A DNA stretch of 28,087 nucleotides from Saccoglossus kowalevskii (taxonomy: Eukaryota; Hemichordata; Enteropneusta; Harrimaniidae): NCBI RefSeq assembly GCF_000003605.2, contig NW_003141178.1, positions 1-28,087 on the forward strand, in the 5' to 3' direction. Positions within the stretch are counted from its first letter, which is position 1, and each line of letters begins with the position of its first letter. The position numbers were made by a program, and so were the translations under genes. The notes beneath the pieces were generated by a model that saw only the letters and a program-made list of their open reading frames with translations, was not told the DNA's origin and did no database searches. Shown here one piece after another: positions 1 to 12,071 of this stretch.

Positions 1-7
1 TTCATCA
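1..7. other. Non-repeat bases at left edge, possible array boundary
   Basis: The first seven bases, TTCATCA, do not match the expected monomer bases GTAGTAT. The match to the monomer begins at base 8 (ACAACACCCACAGA). This could be the end of the array, a strongly diverged monomer, or a contig-end artefact. Seven bases are too few to decide. Confidence 0.4.
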
Positions 8-21
8 ACAACACCCACAGA

Positions 22-606
22 GTGGAATTACTTATTCCGGTAGAATACAACAGCCACAGAGTGGGATTACTTATTCCAGTAGTATACAACACCCACAGAG
101 TTGGATTACTTATTCCAGTAGTATACAACACCCACAGAGTTGGATTACTTATTCCAGTAGTATACAACACCCACAGAGTGGGATTACTTATTCCAGTAGT
201 ATACAACACCCACAGAGTTGGATTACTTATTCCAGTAGTATACAACACCCACAGAGTGGGATTACTTATTCCAGTAGTATACAACACCCACAGAGTGGGA
301 TTACTTATTCCGGTAGTATACAACACCCACAGAGTGGAATTACTTATTCCGGTAGAATACAACAGCCACAGAGTGGGATTACTTATTCCAGTAGTATACA
401 ACACCCACAGAGTTGGATTACTTATTCCAGTAGTATACAACACCCACAGAGTGGGATTACTTATTCCAGTAGTATACAACACCCACAGAGTGGAATTACT
501 TATTCCGGTAGTATACAACACCCACAGAGTTGGATTACTTATTCCAGTAGTATACAACACCCACAGAGTGGGATTACTTATTCCGGTAGTATACAACACC
601 CACAGA
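22..606. repeat. Left-edge block, duplicated at 13,087-13,671
   Basis: This block of 15 monomers has two A-type monomers carrying both the E variant (GTAGAATAC) and the S variant (CAACAGCC), starting at 22 and 334, eight monomers apart. The monomer order E/S, G, T, T, G, T, G, G, E/S recurs at 13,087-13,399, and the match continues to about 606 and 13,671 at an offset of 13,065 bp (335 monomers). After 606 the two diverge: T-type at 607 against G-type at 13,672. Confidence 0.8.
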
Positions 607-1580
607 GTTGGATTACTTATTCCAGTAGTATACAACACCCACAGAGTGGGATTACTTATTCCAGTAGTATACAACACCCACAGAGTGGAATTACTTATTC
701 CGGTAGTATACAACACCCACAGAGTGGAATTACTTATTCCGGTAATATACAACACCCACAGAGTGGGATTACTTATTCCAGTAGTATACAACACCCACAG
801 AGTGGGATTACTTATTCCAGTAGTATACAACACCCACAGAGTGGAATTACTTATTCCAGTAGTATACAACACCCACAGAGTTGGATTACTTATTCCAGTA
901 GTATACAACACCCACAGAGTGGGATTACTTATTCCAGTAGTATACAACACCCACAGAGTGGAATTACTTATTCCGGTAGTATACAACACCCACAGAGTGG
1001 AATTACTTATTCCAGTAGTATACAACACCCACAGAGTTGGATTACTTATTCCAGTAGTATACAACACCCACAGAGTGGGATTACTTATTCCAGTAGTATA
1101 CAACACCCACAGAGTGGGATTACTTATTCCAGTAGTATACAACACCCACAGAGTGGAATTACTTATTCCGGTAGTATACAACACCCACAGAGTGGAATTA
1201 CTTATTCCAGTAGAATACAACACCCACAGAGTGGAATTACTTATTCCAGTAGTATACAACACCCACAGAGTTGGATTACTTATTCCAGTAGTATACAACA
1301 CCCACAGAGTGGGATTACTTATTCCAGTAGTATACAACACCCACAGAGTGGAATTACTTATTCCGGTAGTATACAACACCCACAGAGTGGAATTACTTAT
1401 TCCGGTAGTATACAACACCCACAGAGTGGGATTACTTATTCCAGTAGTATACAACACCCACAGAGTGGGATTACTTATTCCAGTAGTATACAACACCCAC
1501 AGAGTGGAATTACTTATTCCAGTAGTATACAACACCCACAGAGTGGAATTACTTATTCCAGTAATATACAACACCCACAG
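256..1580. repeat. 34-monomer block, copy 1 (copy 2 at 10,747-12,071)
   Basis: The block holds T-, A- and G-type monomers with two diagnostic variants: GGTAATATAC in the monomer at 724, and CCAGTAGAATAC (E variant with A at position 18) in the monomer at 1,192. Both recur at exactly +10,491 bp (269 monomers). Comparing monomer types across the block, only the two monomers at 451 and 490 differ between copies. It overlaps the left-edge block, so the two duplications share sequence. Confidence 0.85.
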
Positions 1581-1659
1581 AGTGGGATTACTTATTCCGG
1601 TAGTATACAACACCCACAGAGTGGAATTACTTATTCCGGTAGTATACAACACCCACAGA

Positions 1660-1932
1660 GTGGGATTATCTATTCTAGTAGTATACAACACCCACAGAGT
1701 GGGATTACTTATTCCAGTAGTATACAACACCCACAGAGTGGGATTACCTATTCTAGTAGTATACAACACCCACAGAGTGGGATTACTTATTCCAGTAGTA
1801 TACAACACCCACAGAGTGGGATTACCTATTTTAGTAGTATACAACACCCACAGAGTGGGATTACTTATTCCAGTAGTATACAACACCCACAGAGTGGGAT
1901 TACCTATTCCGGTAGTATACAACACCCACAGA
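1660..1932. repeat. Alternating CCTATTCTAG / standard dimer block, copy 1
   Basis: Seven monomers alternate strictly. Those at 1,660, 1,738, 1,816 and 1,894 carry T-to-C at position 11 (CTATT after ATTAC/ATTAT), the first three also with CTAG or TTAG in place of CCAG; those at 1,699, 1,777 and 1,855 are standard. This forms a 78-bp dimer. The first variant also has ATTATC and the third has TTTTAG. Related blocks start at 8,016, 16,674 and 18,117. Confidence 0.9.
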
Positions 1933-2790
1933 GTGGGATTACTTATTCCGGTAGTAAACAACAGCCACAGAGTGGGATTACTTATTCCGGTAGTATACAA
2001 CACCCACAGAGTGGGATTACTTATTCCGGTAGTATACAACAGCCACAGAGTGGGATTACTTATTCCGGTAGTATACAACACCCACAGAGTGGGATTACTT
2101 ATTCCGGTAGTATACAACAGCCACAGAGTGGGATTACTTATTCCAGTACTATACAACACCCACAGAGTGGGATTACTTATTCCAGTAGTATACAACACCC
2201 ACAGAGTGGGATTACTTATTCCAGTAGTATACAACACCCACAGAGTGGAATTACTTATTCCAGTAGTATACAACACCCACAGAGTGGAATTACTTATTCC
2301 AGTAGTATACAACACCCACAGAGTGGAATTACTTATTCCAGTAGTATACAACATCCACAGAGTTGGATTACTTATTCCAGTAGTATACAACACCCACAGA
2401 GTGGGATTACTTATTCCAGTAGTATACAACACCCACAGAGAGGGATTACTTATTCCGGTAGTATACAACACCCACAGAGTGGGATTACTTATTCCGGTAG
2501 TATACAACACCCACAGAGTGGAATTACTTATTCCAGTAGTATACAACACCCACAGAGTTGGATTACTTATCCCAGTAGTATACAACACCCACAGAGTGGG
2601 ATTACTTATTCCAGTAGTATACAACACCCACAGAGTGGGATTACTTATTCCAGTAGTATACAACACCCACAGAGAGGGATTACTTATTCCAGTAGTATAC
2701 AACACCCACAGAGTGGAATTACTTATTCCAGTAGTATACAACACCCACAGAGTGTAATTACTTATTCCAGTAGTATACAACACCCACAGA
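1660..2790. repeat. 29-monomer block, copy 1 (copy 2 at 8,016-9,146)
   Basis: The dimer block is followed by a second alternation, in which the S variant recurs every other monomer (1,933, 2,011, 2,089), and then by A-, T- and R-type monomers. The R-type monomers with GAGGGA are at 2,440 and 2,674. The same order is found at +6,356 bp (163 monomers minus the one-base phase shift). Private changes in this copy include TAAACAAC in the monomer at 1,933, CCAGTACT at 2,143, ACATCC near 2,350 and a GTGTAA monomer at 2,752. Confidence 0.85.
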
Positions 2791-4917
2791 GTGGAATTAC
2801 TTATTCCAGTAGTATACAACACCCACAGAGTGGAATTACTTATTCCAGTAGTATACAACACCCACAGAGTGGGATTACTTATTCCAGTAGTATACAACAC
2901 CCACAGAGAGGGATTACTTATTCCGGTAGTATACAACACCCAGAGAGGGATTACTTATTCCGGTAGTATAAAACACCCACAGAGTGGGATTACTTATTCC
3001 AGTAGTATACAACACCCACAGAGTGGGATTACTTATTCCGGTAGTATACAACACCCACAGAGTGGGATTACTTATTCCAGTAGTATACAACACCCACAGA
3101 GAGGGATTACTTATTCTGGTAGTATACAACACCCACAGAGTGGGATTACTTATTCCAGTAGTATACAACACCCACAGAGTGGAATTACTTATTCCAGTAG
3201 TATACAACACCCACAGAGAGGGATTACTTATTCCGGTAGTATACAACACCCACAGAGTGGGATTACTTATTCCAGTAGTATACAACACCCACAGGGTGGA
3301 ATTACTTATTCCAGTAGTATACAACACCCACAGAGTGGGATTACTTATTCCAGTAGTATACAACACCCACAGAGTGGGATTACTTATTCCAGTAGTATAC
3401 AACACCCACAGAGTGGAATTACTTATTCCGGTAGTATACAACACCCACAGAGTGGGATTACTTATTCCAGTAGTATACAACACCCACAGAGAGGGATTAC
3501 TTATTCCAGTAGTATACAACACCCACAGAGTGGAATTACTTATTCCGGTAGTATACAACACCCACAGAGTGGGATTACTTATTCCGGTAGTATACAACAC
3601 CCACAGGGTGGAATTACTTATTCTGGTAGTATACAACACCCACAGAGTGGGATTACTTATTCCGGTAGTACACAACACCCACAGAGTGGAATTACTTATT
3701 CCAGTAGTATACAACACCCACAGGGTGGAATTACTTATCCCAGTAGAATACAACACCCACAGAGTGGGATTACTTATTCCAGTAGTATACTACACCCACA
3801 GAGTGGGATTACTTATTCCGGTAGTATACAACACCCACAGAGTGGAATTACTTATTCCAGTAGTATACAACACCCACAGAGTGGAATTACTTATTCCTGT
3901 AGTATACAACACCCACAGAGTGGGATTACTTATTCCAGTAGTATACAACACCCACAGAGTGGGATTACTTATTCCAGTAGTATACAACACCCACAGAGTG
4001 GGATTACTTATTCCAGTAGTATACAACACCCACAGAGTGGGATTACTTATTCCGGTAGTATACAACACCCACAGAGTGGGATTACTTATTCCGGTAGTAT
4101 ACAACAGCCACAGAGTGGGATTACTTATTCCAGTACTATACAACACCCACAGAGTGGGATTACTTTTTCCAGTAGTATACAACACCCACAGAGTGGGATT
4201 ACTTATTCCAGTAGTATACAACACCCACAGAGTGGAATTACTTATTCCAGTAGTATACAACACCCACAGAGTGGAATTACTTATTCCAGTAGTATACAAC
4301 ACCCACAGAGTTGGATTACTTATTCCAGTAGTATACAACACCCACAGAGTGGAATTACTTATTCCAGTAGTATACAACACCCACAGAGTGGAATTACTTA
4401 TTCCAGTAGTATACAACACCCACAGAGTTGGATTACTTATTCCAGTAGTATACAACACCCACAGAGTGGAATTACTTATTCCAGTAGTATACAACACCCA
4501 CAGAGTTGGATTACTTATTCCAGTAGTATACAACACCCAGAGAGTGGGATTACTTATTCCGGTAGTACACAACACCCACAGAGTGGAATTACTTATTCCG
4601 GTAGTATACAACACCCACAGAGTGGGATTACTTATTCCAGTAGTATACAACACCCACAAAGTGGAATTACTTATTCCGGTAGTATACAACATCCACAGAG
4701 TGGGATTACTTATTCCGGTAGTACACAACACCCACAGAGTGGGATTACTTATTCCAGTAGTATACAACACCCACAGAGTGGAATTACTTATTCCGGTAGT
4801 ATACACACCCACAGAGTGGGATTACTTATTCCGGTAGTACACAACACCCACAGAGGTGGAATTACTTATTCCAGTAGTATACAACACCCACAGAGTGAGA
4901 TTACTTATTCCAGGTAG
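2791..4917. repeat. R-type and AGGGTGG-rich segment with clustered indels
   Basis: This segment has several R-type monomers up to about 3.5 kb, and A-type monomers preceded by CACAGGGTGG near 3,295, 3,605 and 3,725. It carries four of the eight phase-shifting indels: a 2-bp loss at about 2,938-2,944, a 1-bp loss at about 4,804, and single-G gains near 4,855 and 4,913. The first T-type monomer after 2,557 is at 4,310. Local CCAGTACT at 4,130 matches 2,143 at a 51-monomer spacing. Confidence 0.8.
3101..3724. repeat. 16-monomer block, copy 1 (copy 2 at about 14,920-15,542)
   Basis: R-type monomers (for example at 3,218), the AGGGTGG monomers, TTCTGG at 3,621 and TACACAAC at 3,669 all recur at +11,818 bp (303 monomers plus one base of phase). 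Neighbours on both sides differ in type, which fixes the block ends to about one monomer. Confidence 0.85.
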
Positions 4918-5324
4918 TATACAACACCCACAGAGTGGAATTACTTATTCCGGTAGTATACAACACCCACAGAGTGGAATTACTTATTCCAGTAGTATAC
5001 AACACCCACAGAGTGGGATTACTTATTCCGGTAGTATACAACACCCACAGAGTGGAATTACTTATTCCAGTAGTATACAACACCCACAGAGTGGGATTAC
5101 TTATTCCGGTAGTATACAACACCCACAGAGTGGAATTACTTATTCCAGTAGTATACAACACCCACAGAGTGGAATTACTTATTCCAGTAGTATACAACAC
5201 CCACAGAGTTGGATTACTTATTCCGGTAGTATACAACACCCACAGAGTGGAATTACTTATTCCGGTAGTATACAACACCCACAGAGTGGGATTACTTATT
5301 CCAGTAGTATACAACACCCACAGA

Positions 5325-5831
5325 GTGGAATTACTTATTCCAGTAGTATACAACACCCACAGAGTGGGATTACTTATTCCAGTAGTATACAACACCCACA
5401 GAGTGGAATTACTTATTCCGGTAGTATACAACACCCACAGAGTGGGATTACTTATTCCGGTAGTATACAACACCCACAGAGTGGAATTACTTATTCCAGT
5501 AGTATACAACACCCACAGAGTGGAATTACTTATTCCAGTAGTATACAACACCCACAGAGTGGGATTACTTATTCCAGTAGTATACAACACCCACAGAGTG
5601 GAATTACTTATTCCAGTAGTATACAACACCCACAGAGTGGGATTACTTATTCCGGTAGTATACAACAGCCACAGAGTGGGATTACTTATTCCGGTAGTAT
5701 ACAACACCCACAGAGTGGAATTACTTATTCCGGTAGTATACAACACCCACAGAGTGGGATTACTTATTCCGGTGGTATACAACACCCACAGAGTGGAATT
5801 ACTTATTCCGGTAGTATACAACACCCACAGA
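5325..5831. repeat. 13-monomer block, copy 1 (copy 2 at 12,346-12,852)
   Basis: The order A, G, A-CCGG, G-CCGG, A, A, G, A, G-CCGG with S variant, G-CCGG, A-CCGG, G-CCGG, A-CCGG is the same in both places. The S-variant monomers at 5,637 and 12,658 anchor it. The offset is 7,021 bp. Copy 2 has an E variant in its last monomer and CAGCAC in the monomer at 12,580. Confidence 0.75.
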
Positions 5832-7001
5832 GTGGAATTACTTATTCCAGTAGTATACAACACCCACAGAGTGGGATTACTTATTCCGGTAGTATACAAC
5901 ACCCACAGAGTGGGATTACTTATTCCGGTAGTATACAACACCCACAGAGTGGAATTACTTATTCCGGTAGTATACAACACCCACAGAGTGGGATTACTTA
6001 TTCCAGTAGTATACAACACCCACAGAGTGGGATTACTTATTCCGGTAGTATACAACACCCACAGAGTGGGATTACTTATTCCGGTAGTATACAACACCCA
6101 CAGAGTGGAATTACTTATTCCAGTAGTATACAACACCCACAGAGTGGGATTACTTATTCCAGTAGTATACAACACCCACAGAGTGGGATTACTTATTCCG
6201 GTAGGATACAACACCCACAGAGTGGAATTACTTATTCCAGTAGTATACAACACCCACAGAGTGGAATTACTTATTCCGGTAGTATACAACACCCACAGAG
6301 TGGGATTACTTATTCCAGTAGTATACAACACCCACAGAGTGGGATTACTTATTCCAGTAGTATACAACACCCACAGAGTGGGATTACTTATTCCAGTAGT
6401 ATACAACACCCACAGAGTGGGATTACTTATTCCAGTAGTATACAACACCCACACAGTGGAATTACTTATTCCAGTAGTATACAACACCCACAGAGTGGAA
6501 TTACTTATTCCAGTAGTATACAACACCCACAGAGTGGGATTACTTATTCCAGTAGTATACAACACCCACAGAGTGGAATTACTTATTCCAGTAGTATACA
6601 ACACCCACAGAGTGGAATTGCTTATTCCAGTAGTATACAACACCCACAGAGTGGGATTACTTATTCCAGTAGTATACAACACCCACAGAGTGGAATTACT
6701 TATTCCAGTAGTATACAACACCCACAGAGTGGGATTACTTATTCCAGTAGTATACAACACCCACAGAGTGGGATTACTTATTCCAGTAGTATACAACACC
6801 CACAGAGTGGGATTACTTATTCCAGTAGTATACAACACCCACAGAGTGGAATTACTTATTCCAGTAGTATACAACTCCCACAGAGTGGGATTACTTATTC
6901 CAGTAGTATACAACACCCACAGAGTGGGATTACTTATTCCAGTAGTATACAACACCCACAGAGTGGGATTACTTATTCCAGTAGTATACAACACCCACAG
7001 A

Positions 7002-7313
7002 GTGGAATTACTTATTCCAGTAGTATACAACACCCACAGAGTGGAATTACTTATTCCAGTAGTATACAACACCCACAGAGTGGGATTACTTATTCCAGTA
7101 GTATACAACACCCACAGAGTGGGATTACTTATTCCGGTAGGATACAACACCCACAGAGTGGGATTACTTATTCCGGTAGTATACAACACCCACAGAGTTG
7201 GATTACTTATTCCGGTAGTATACAACACCCATAGAGTGGAATTACTTATTCCAGTAGTATACAACACCCACAGAGTGGAATTACTTATTCCAGTAGTATA
7301 CAACACCCACAGA
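7002..7313. repeat. CATAG-marked motif, copy 1
   Basis: A run of monomers carries GGTAGGATAC (7,119), then a CCGG G-type (7,158), then a T-type CCGG monomer ending CCCATAGA (7,197; TAG at 7,232-7,234), then two A-type. The same order surrounds TAG at 16,046, 17,489 and 27,748. The CATAG change occurs at only these four places, always in this context, so the motif has been copied as a block. Confidence 0.85.
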
Positions 7314-8015
7314 GTGGGATTACTTATTCCGGTAGGATACAACACCCACAGAGTGGAATTACTTATTCCGGTAGTATACAACACCCACAGAGTGGGATTA
7401 CTTATTCCAGTAGTATACAACACCCACAGAGTGGAATTACTTATTCCAGTAGTATACAACACCCACAGAGTGGGATTACTTATTCCAGTAGTATACAACA
7501 CCCACAGAGTGGAATTACTTATTCCAGTAGTATACAACACCCACAGAGTGGAATTACTTATTCCAGTAGTATACAACACCCACAGAGTGGGATTACTTAT
7601 TCCAGTAGTATACAACACCCACAGAGTGGAATTACTTATTCCAGTAGTATACAACACCCACAGAGTGGGATTACTTATTCCAGTAGTATACAACACCCAC
7701 AGAGTGGGATTACTTATTCCAGTAGTATACAACACCCACAGAGTGGAATTACTTATTCCAGTAGTATACAACACCCACAGAGTGGGATTACTTATTCCAG
7801 TAGTATACAACACCCACAGAGTGGGATTACTTATTCCAGTAGTATACAACACCCACAGAGTGGAATTACTTATTCCAGTAGTATACAACACCCACAGAGT
7901 GGAATTACTTATTCCAGTAGTATACAACACCCACAGAGTGGGATTACTTATTCCGGTAGTATACAACACCCACAGAGTGGAATTACTTATTCCGGTAGTA
8001 TACAACACCCACAGA

Positions 8016-9146
8016 GTGGGATTACCTATTCTAGTAGTATACAACACCCACAGAGTGGGATTACTTATTCCAGTAGTATACAACACCCACAGAGTGGGAT
8101 TACCTATTCTAGTAGTATACAACACCCACAGAGTGGGATTACTTATTCCAGTAGTATACAACACCCACAGAGTGGGATTACCTATTCTAGTAGTATACAA
8201 CACCCACAGAGTGGGATTACTTATTCCAGTAGTATACAACACCCACAGAGTGGGATTACCTATTCCGGTAGTATACAACACCCACAGAGTGGGATTACTT
8301 ATTCCGGTAGTATACAACAGCCACAGAGTGGGATTACTTATTCCGGTAGTATACAACACCCACAGAGTGGGATTACTTATTCCGGTAGTATACAACAGCC
8401 ACAGAGTGGGATTACTTATTCCGGTAGTATACAACACCCACAGAGTGGGATTACTTATTCCGGTAGTATACAACAGCCACAGAGTGGGATTACTTATTCC
8501 AGTAGTATACAACACCCACAGAGTGGGATTACTTATTCCAGTAGTATACAACACCCACAGAGTGGGATTACTTATTCCAGTAGTATAAAACACCCACAGA
8601 GTGGAATTACTTATTCCAGTAGTATACAACACCCACAGAGTGGAATTACTTATTCCAGTTGTATACAACACCCACAGAGTGGAATTACTTATTCCAGTAG
8701 TATACAACACCCACAGAGTTGGATTACTTATTCCAGTAGTATACAACACCCACAGAGTGGGATTACTTATTCCAGTAGTATACAACACCCACAGAGAGGG
8801 ATTACTTATTCCGGTAGTATACAACACCCACAGAGTGGGATTACTTATTCCGGTAGTATACAACACCCACAGAGTGGAATTACTTATTCCAGTAGTATAC
8901 AACACCCACAGAGTTGGATTACTTATTCCAGTAGTATACAACACCCACAGAGGGGGATTACTTATTCCAGTAGTATACAACACCCACAGAGTGGGATTAC
9001 TTATTCCAGTAGTATACAACACCCACAGAGAGGGATTACTTATTCCAGTAGTATACAACACCCACAGAGTGGAATTACTTATTCCAGTAGTATACAACAC
9101 CCACAGAGTGGAATTACTTATTCCAGTAGTATACAACACCCACAGA
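8016..9146. repeat. 29-monomer block, copy 2 (of 1,660-2,790)
   Basis: It starts with the alternating dimers (variants at 8,016, 8,094, 8,172, 8,250), then alternating S variants (8,289, 8,367, 8,445), then R-type at 8,796 and 9,030 with an AGAGGGGG monomer at 8,952 between them. Private changes include TATAAAACAC near 8,584 and CCAGTTG near 8,657. Confidence 0.85.
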
Positions 9147-10550
9147 GTGGGATAACTTATTCCGGTAGTATACAACACCCACAGAGTGGGATTACTTATT
9201 CCAGTAGTATACAACAGCCACAGAGTGGAATTACTTATTCCAGTAGTATACAACACCCACAGAGTGGGATTACTTATTCCAGTAGTATACAACACCCACA
9301 GAGTGGGATTACTTATTCCAGTAGTATACAACACCCACAGAGTGGGATTACTTATTCCAGTAGTATACAACACCCACAGAGTGGGATTACTTATTCCAGT
9401 AGTATACAACACCCACAGAGTGGGATTACTTATTCCAGTAGTATACAACACCCACAGAGTGGGATTACTTATTCCAGTAGTATAGAACACCCACAGAGTT
9501 GGATTACTTATTCCAGTAGTATACAACACCCACAGAGTGGGATTACTTATTCCGGTAGTATACAACACCCACAGAGTGGGATTACTTATTCCAGTAGTAT
9601 AAAACAGCCACAGAGTGGAATTACTTATTCCAGTAGTATACAACACCCACAGAGTGGGATTACTTATTCCAGTAGTATACAACACCCACAGAGTGGGATT
9701 ACTTATTCCAGTAGTATACAACACCCACAGAGTGGGATTACTTATTCCAGTAGTATACAACACCCACAGAGTGGAATTACTTATTCCAGTAGTATACAAC
9801 ACCCACAGAGTGGGATTACTTATTCCAGTAGTATACAACACCCACAGAGTTGGATTACTTATTCCAGTAGTATACAACACCCACAGAGTGGGATTACTTA
9901 TTCCGGTAGTATACAACACCCACAGAGTGGGATTACTTATTCCGGTAGTATACAACACCCACAGAGTGGGATTACTTATTCCAGTAGTATACAACAGCCA
10001 CAGAGTGGAATTACTTATTCCAGTAGTATACAACACCCACAGAGTTGGATTACTTATTCCAGTAGTATACAACACCCACAGAGTGGGATTACTTATTCCG
10101 GTAGTATACAACACCCACAGAGTGGAATTACTTATTCTAGTAGTATACAACACCCACAGAGTGGGATTACTTATTCCGGTAGTATACAACACCCACAGAG
10201 TGGGATTACTTATTCCGGTAGTATACAACACCCACAGAGTGGGATTACTTATTCCGGTAGTATACAACACCCACAGAGTGGGATTACTTATTCCGGTAGT
10301 ATACATCACCCACAGAGTGGGATTACTTATTCCGGTAGTATACAACACCCACAGAGTGGAATTACTTATTCCAGTAGTATACAACACCCACAGAGTTGGA
10401 TTACTTATTCCAGTAGTATACAACAGCCACAGAGTGGGATTACTTATTCCGGTAGTATACAACACCCACAGAGTGGAATTACTTATTCCAGTAGTATACA
10501 ACACCCACAGAGTGGGATTACTTATTCCGGTAGTATACAACACCCACAGA
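9069..10550. repeat. 38-monomer block, copy 1 (copy 2 at 21,317-22,798)
   Basis: Markers GATAACTT (9,151), TTCTAG near 10,134 and ATACATCACC (10,301) recur at exactly +12,248 bp. Inside are 10-monomer (390-bp) units beginning with the A-type monomer that follows an S variant, at 9,225, 9,615 and 10,005. Private to this copy are TATAGAAC near 9,481 and TATAAAACAGCC near 9,598. It ends exactly where a one-base insertion occurs. Confidence 0.9.
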
Positions 10551-11058
10551 GTGGAATTACTTTATTCCGGTAGAATACAACACCCACAGAGTGGGATTAC
10601 TTATTCCAGTAGTATACAACACCCACAGAGTGGAATTACTTATTCCGGTAGTATACAACACCCACAGAGTGGGATTACTTATTCCGGTAGAATACAACAC
10701 CCACAGAGTGGAATTACTTATTCCAGTAGTATACAACACCCACAGAGTGGGATTACTTATTCCAGTAGTATACAACACCCACAGAGTGGGATTACTTATT
10801 CCGGTAGTATACAACACCCACAGAGTGGAATTACTTATTCCGGTAGAATACAACAGCCACAGAGTGGGATTACTTATTCCAGTAGTATACAACACCCACA
10901 GAGTTGGATTACTTATTCCAGTAGTATACAACACCCACAGAGTTGGATTACTTATTCCAGTAGTATACAACACCCACAGAGTGGGATTACTTATTCCAGT
11001 AGTATACAACACCCACAGAGTTGGATTACTTATTCCAGTAGTATACAACACCCACAGA
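10551..11058. repeat. 13-monomer E-rich block, copy 1 (copy 2 at 12,814-13,320)
   Basis: E-variant monomers at 10,551, 10,669 and 10,825 (the last also S) recur at 12,814, 12,931 and 13,087, an offset of 2,262 bp (58 monomers). They are followed by the same G, T, T, G, T series. The first monomer of copy 1 has an extra T (TACTTTATT), which restores the phase to that of the start of the window. Confidence 0.85.
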
Positions 11059-12071
11059 GTGGGATTACTTATTCCGGTAGTATACAACACCCACAGAGTT
11101 GGATTACTTATTCCAGTAGTATACAACACCCACAGAGTGGGATTACTTATTCCAGTAGTATACAACACCCACAGAGTGGAATTACTTATTCCGGTAGTAT
11201 ACAACACCCACAGAGTGGAATTACTTATTCCGGTAATATACAACACCCACAGAGTGGGATTACTTATTCCAGTAGTATACAACACCCACAGAGTGGGATT
11301 ACTTATTCCAGTAGTATACAACACCCACAGAGTGGAATTACTTATTCCAGTAGTATACAACACCCACAGAGTTGGATTACTTATTCCAGTAGTATACAAC
11401 ACCCACAGAGTGGGATTACTTATTCCAGTAGTATACAACACCCACAGAGTGGAATTACTTATTCCGGTAGTATACAACACCCACAGAGTGGAATTACTTA
11501 TTCCAGTAGTATACAACACCCACAGAGTTGGATTACTTATTCCAGTAGTATACAACACCCACAGAGTGGGATTACTTATTCCAGTAGTATACAACACCCA
11601 CAGAGTGGGATTACTTATTCCAGTAGTATACAACACCCACAGAGTGGAATTACTTATTCCGGTAGTATACAACACCCACAGAGTGGAATTACTTATTCCA
11701 GTAGAATACAACACCCACAGAGTGGAATTACTTATTCCAGTAGTATACAACACCCACAGAGTTGGATTACTTATTCCAGTAGTATACAACACCCACAGAG
11801 TGGGATTACTTATTCCAGTAGTATACAACACCCACAGAGTGGAATTACTTATTCCGGTAGTATACAACACCCACAGAGTGGAATTACTTATTCCGGTAGT
11901 ATACAACACCCACAGAGTGGGATTACTTATTCCAGTAGTATACAACACCCACAGAGTGGGATTACTTATTCCAGTAGTATACAACACCCACAGAGTGGAA
12001 TTACTTATTCCAGTAGTATACAACACCCACAGAGTGGAATTACTTATTCCAGTAGTATACAACACCCACAG
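10747..12071. repeat. 34-monomer block, copy 2 (of 256-1,580)
   Basis: It matches 256-1,580 monomer by monomer, with GGTAATATA at 11,232 and CCAGTAGAATAC near 11,700. The right half, about 11,566-12,150, also matches 19,874-20,458 at an offset of 8,308 bp, making it a three-copy family. Confidence 0.85.

Larger units (their letters stand above)
4935..8015. repeat. G/A-type segment nearly free of T-type monomers
   Basis: The monomers are almost all GTGGGA or GTGGAA. T-type (GTTGGA) occurs only at 5,208 and 7,197. The segment is in constant 39-bp phase. It contains the 5,325-5,831 block shared with 12.3-12.9 kb and the CATAG-marked block at 7,002-7,313. Rare variants include GGTGGTATAC near 5,773, ACACAGTGG near 6,451, ATTGCTT near 6,618 and CAACTCCC near 6,871. 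Confidence 0.8.
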
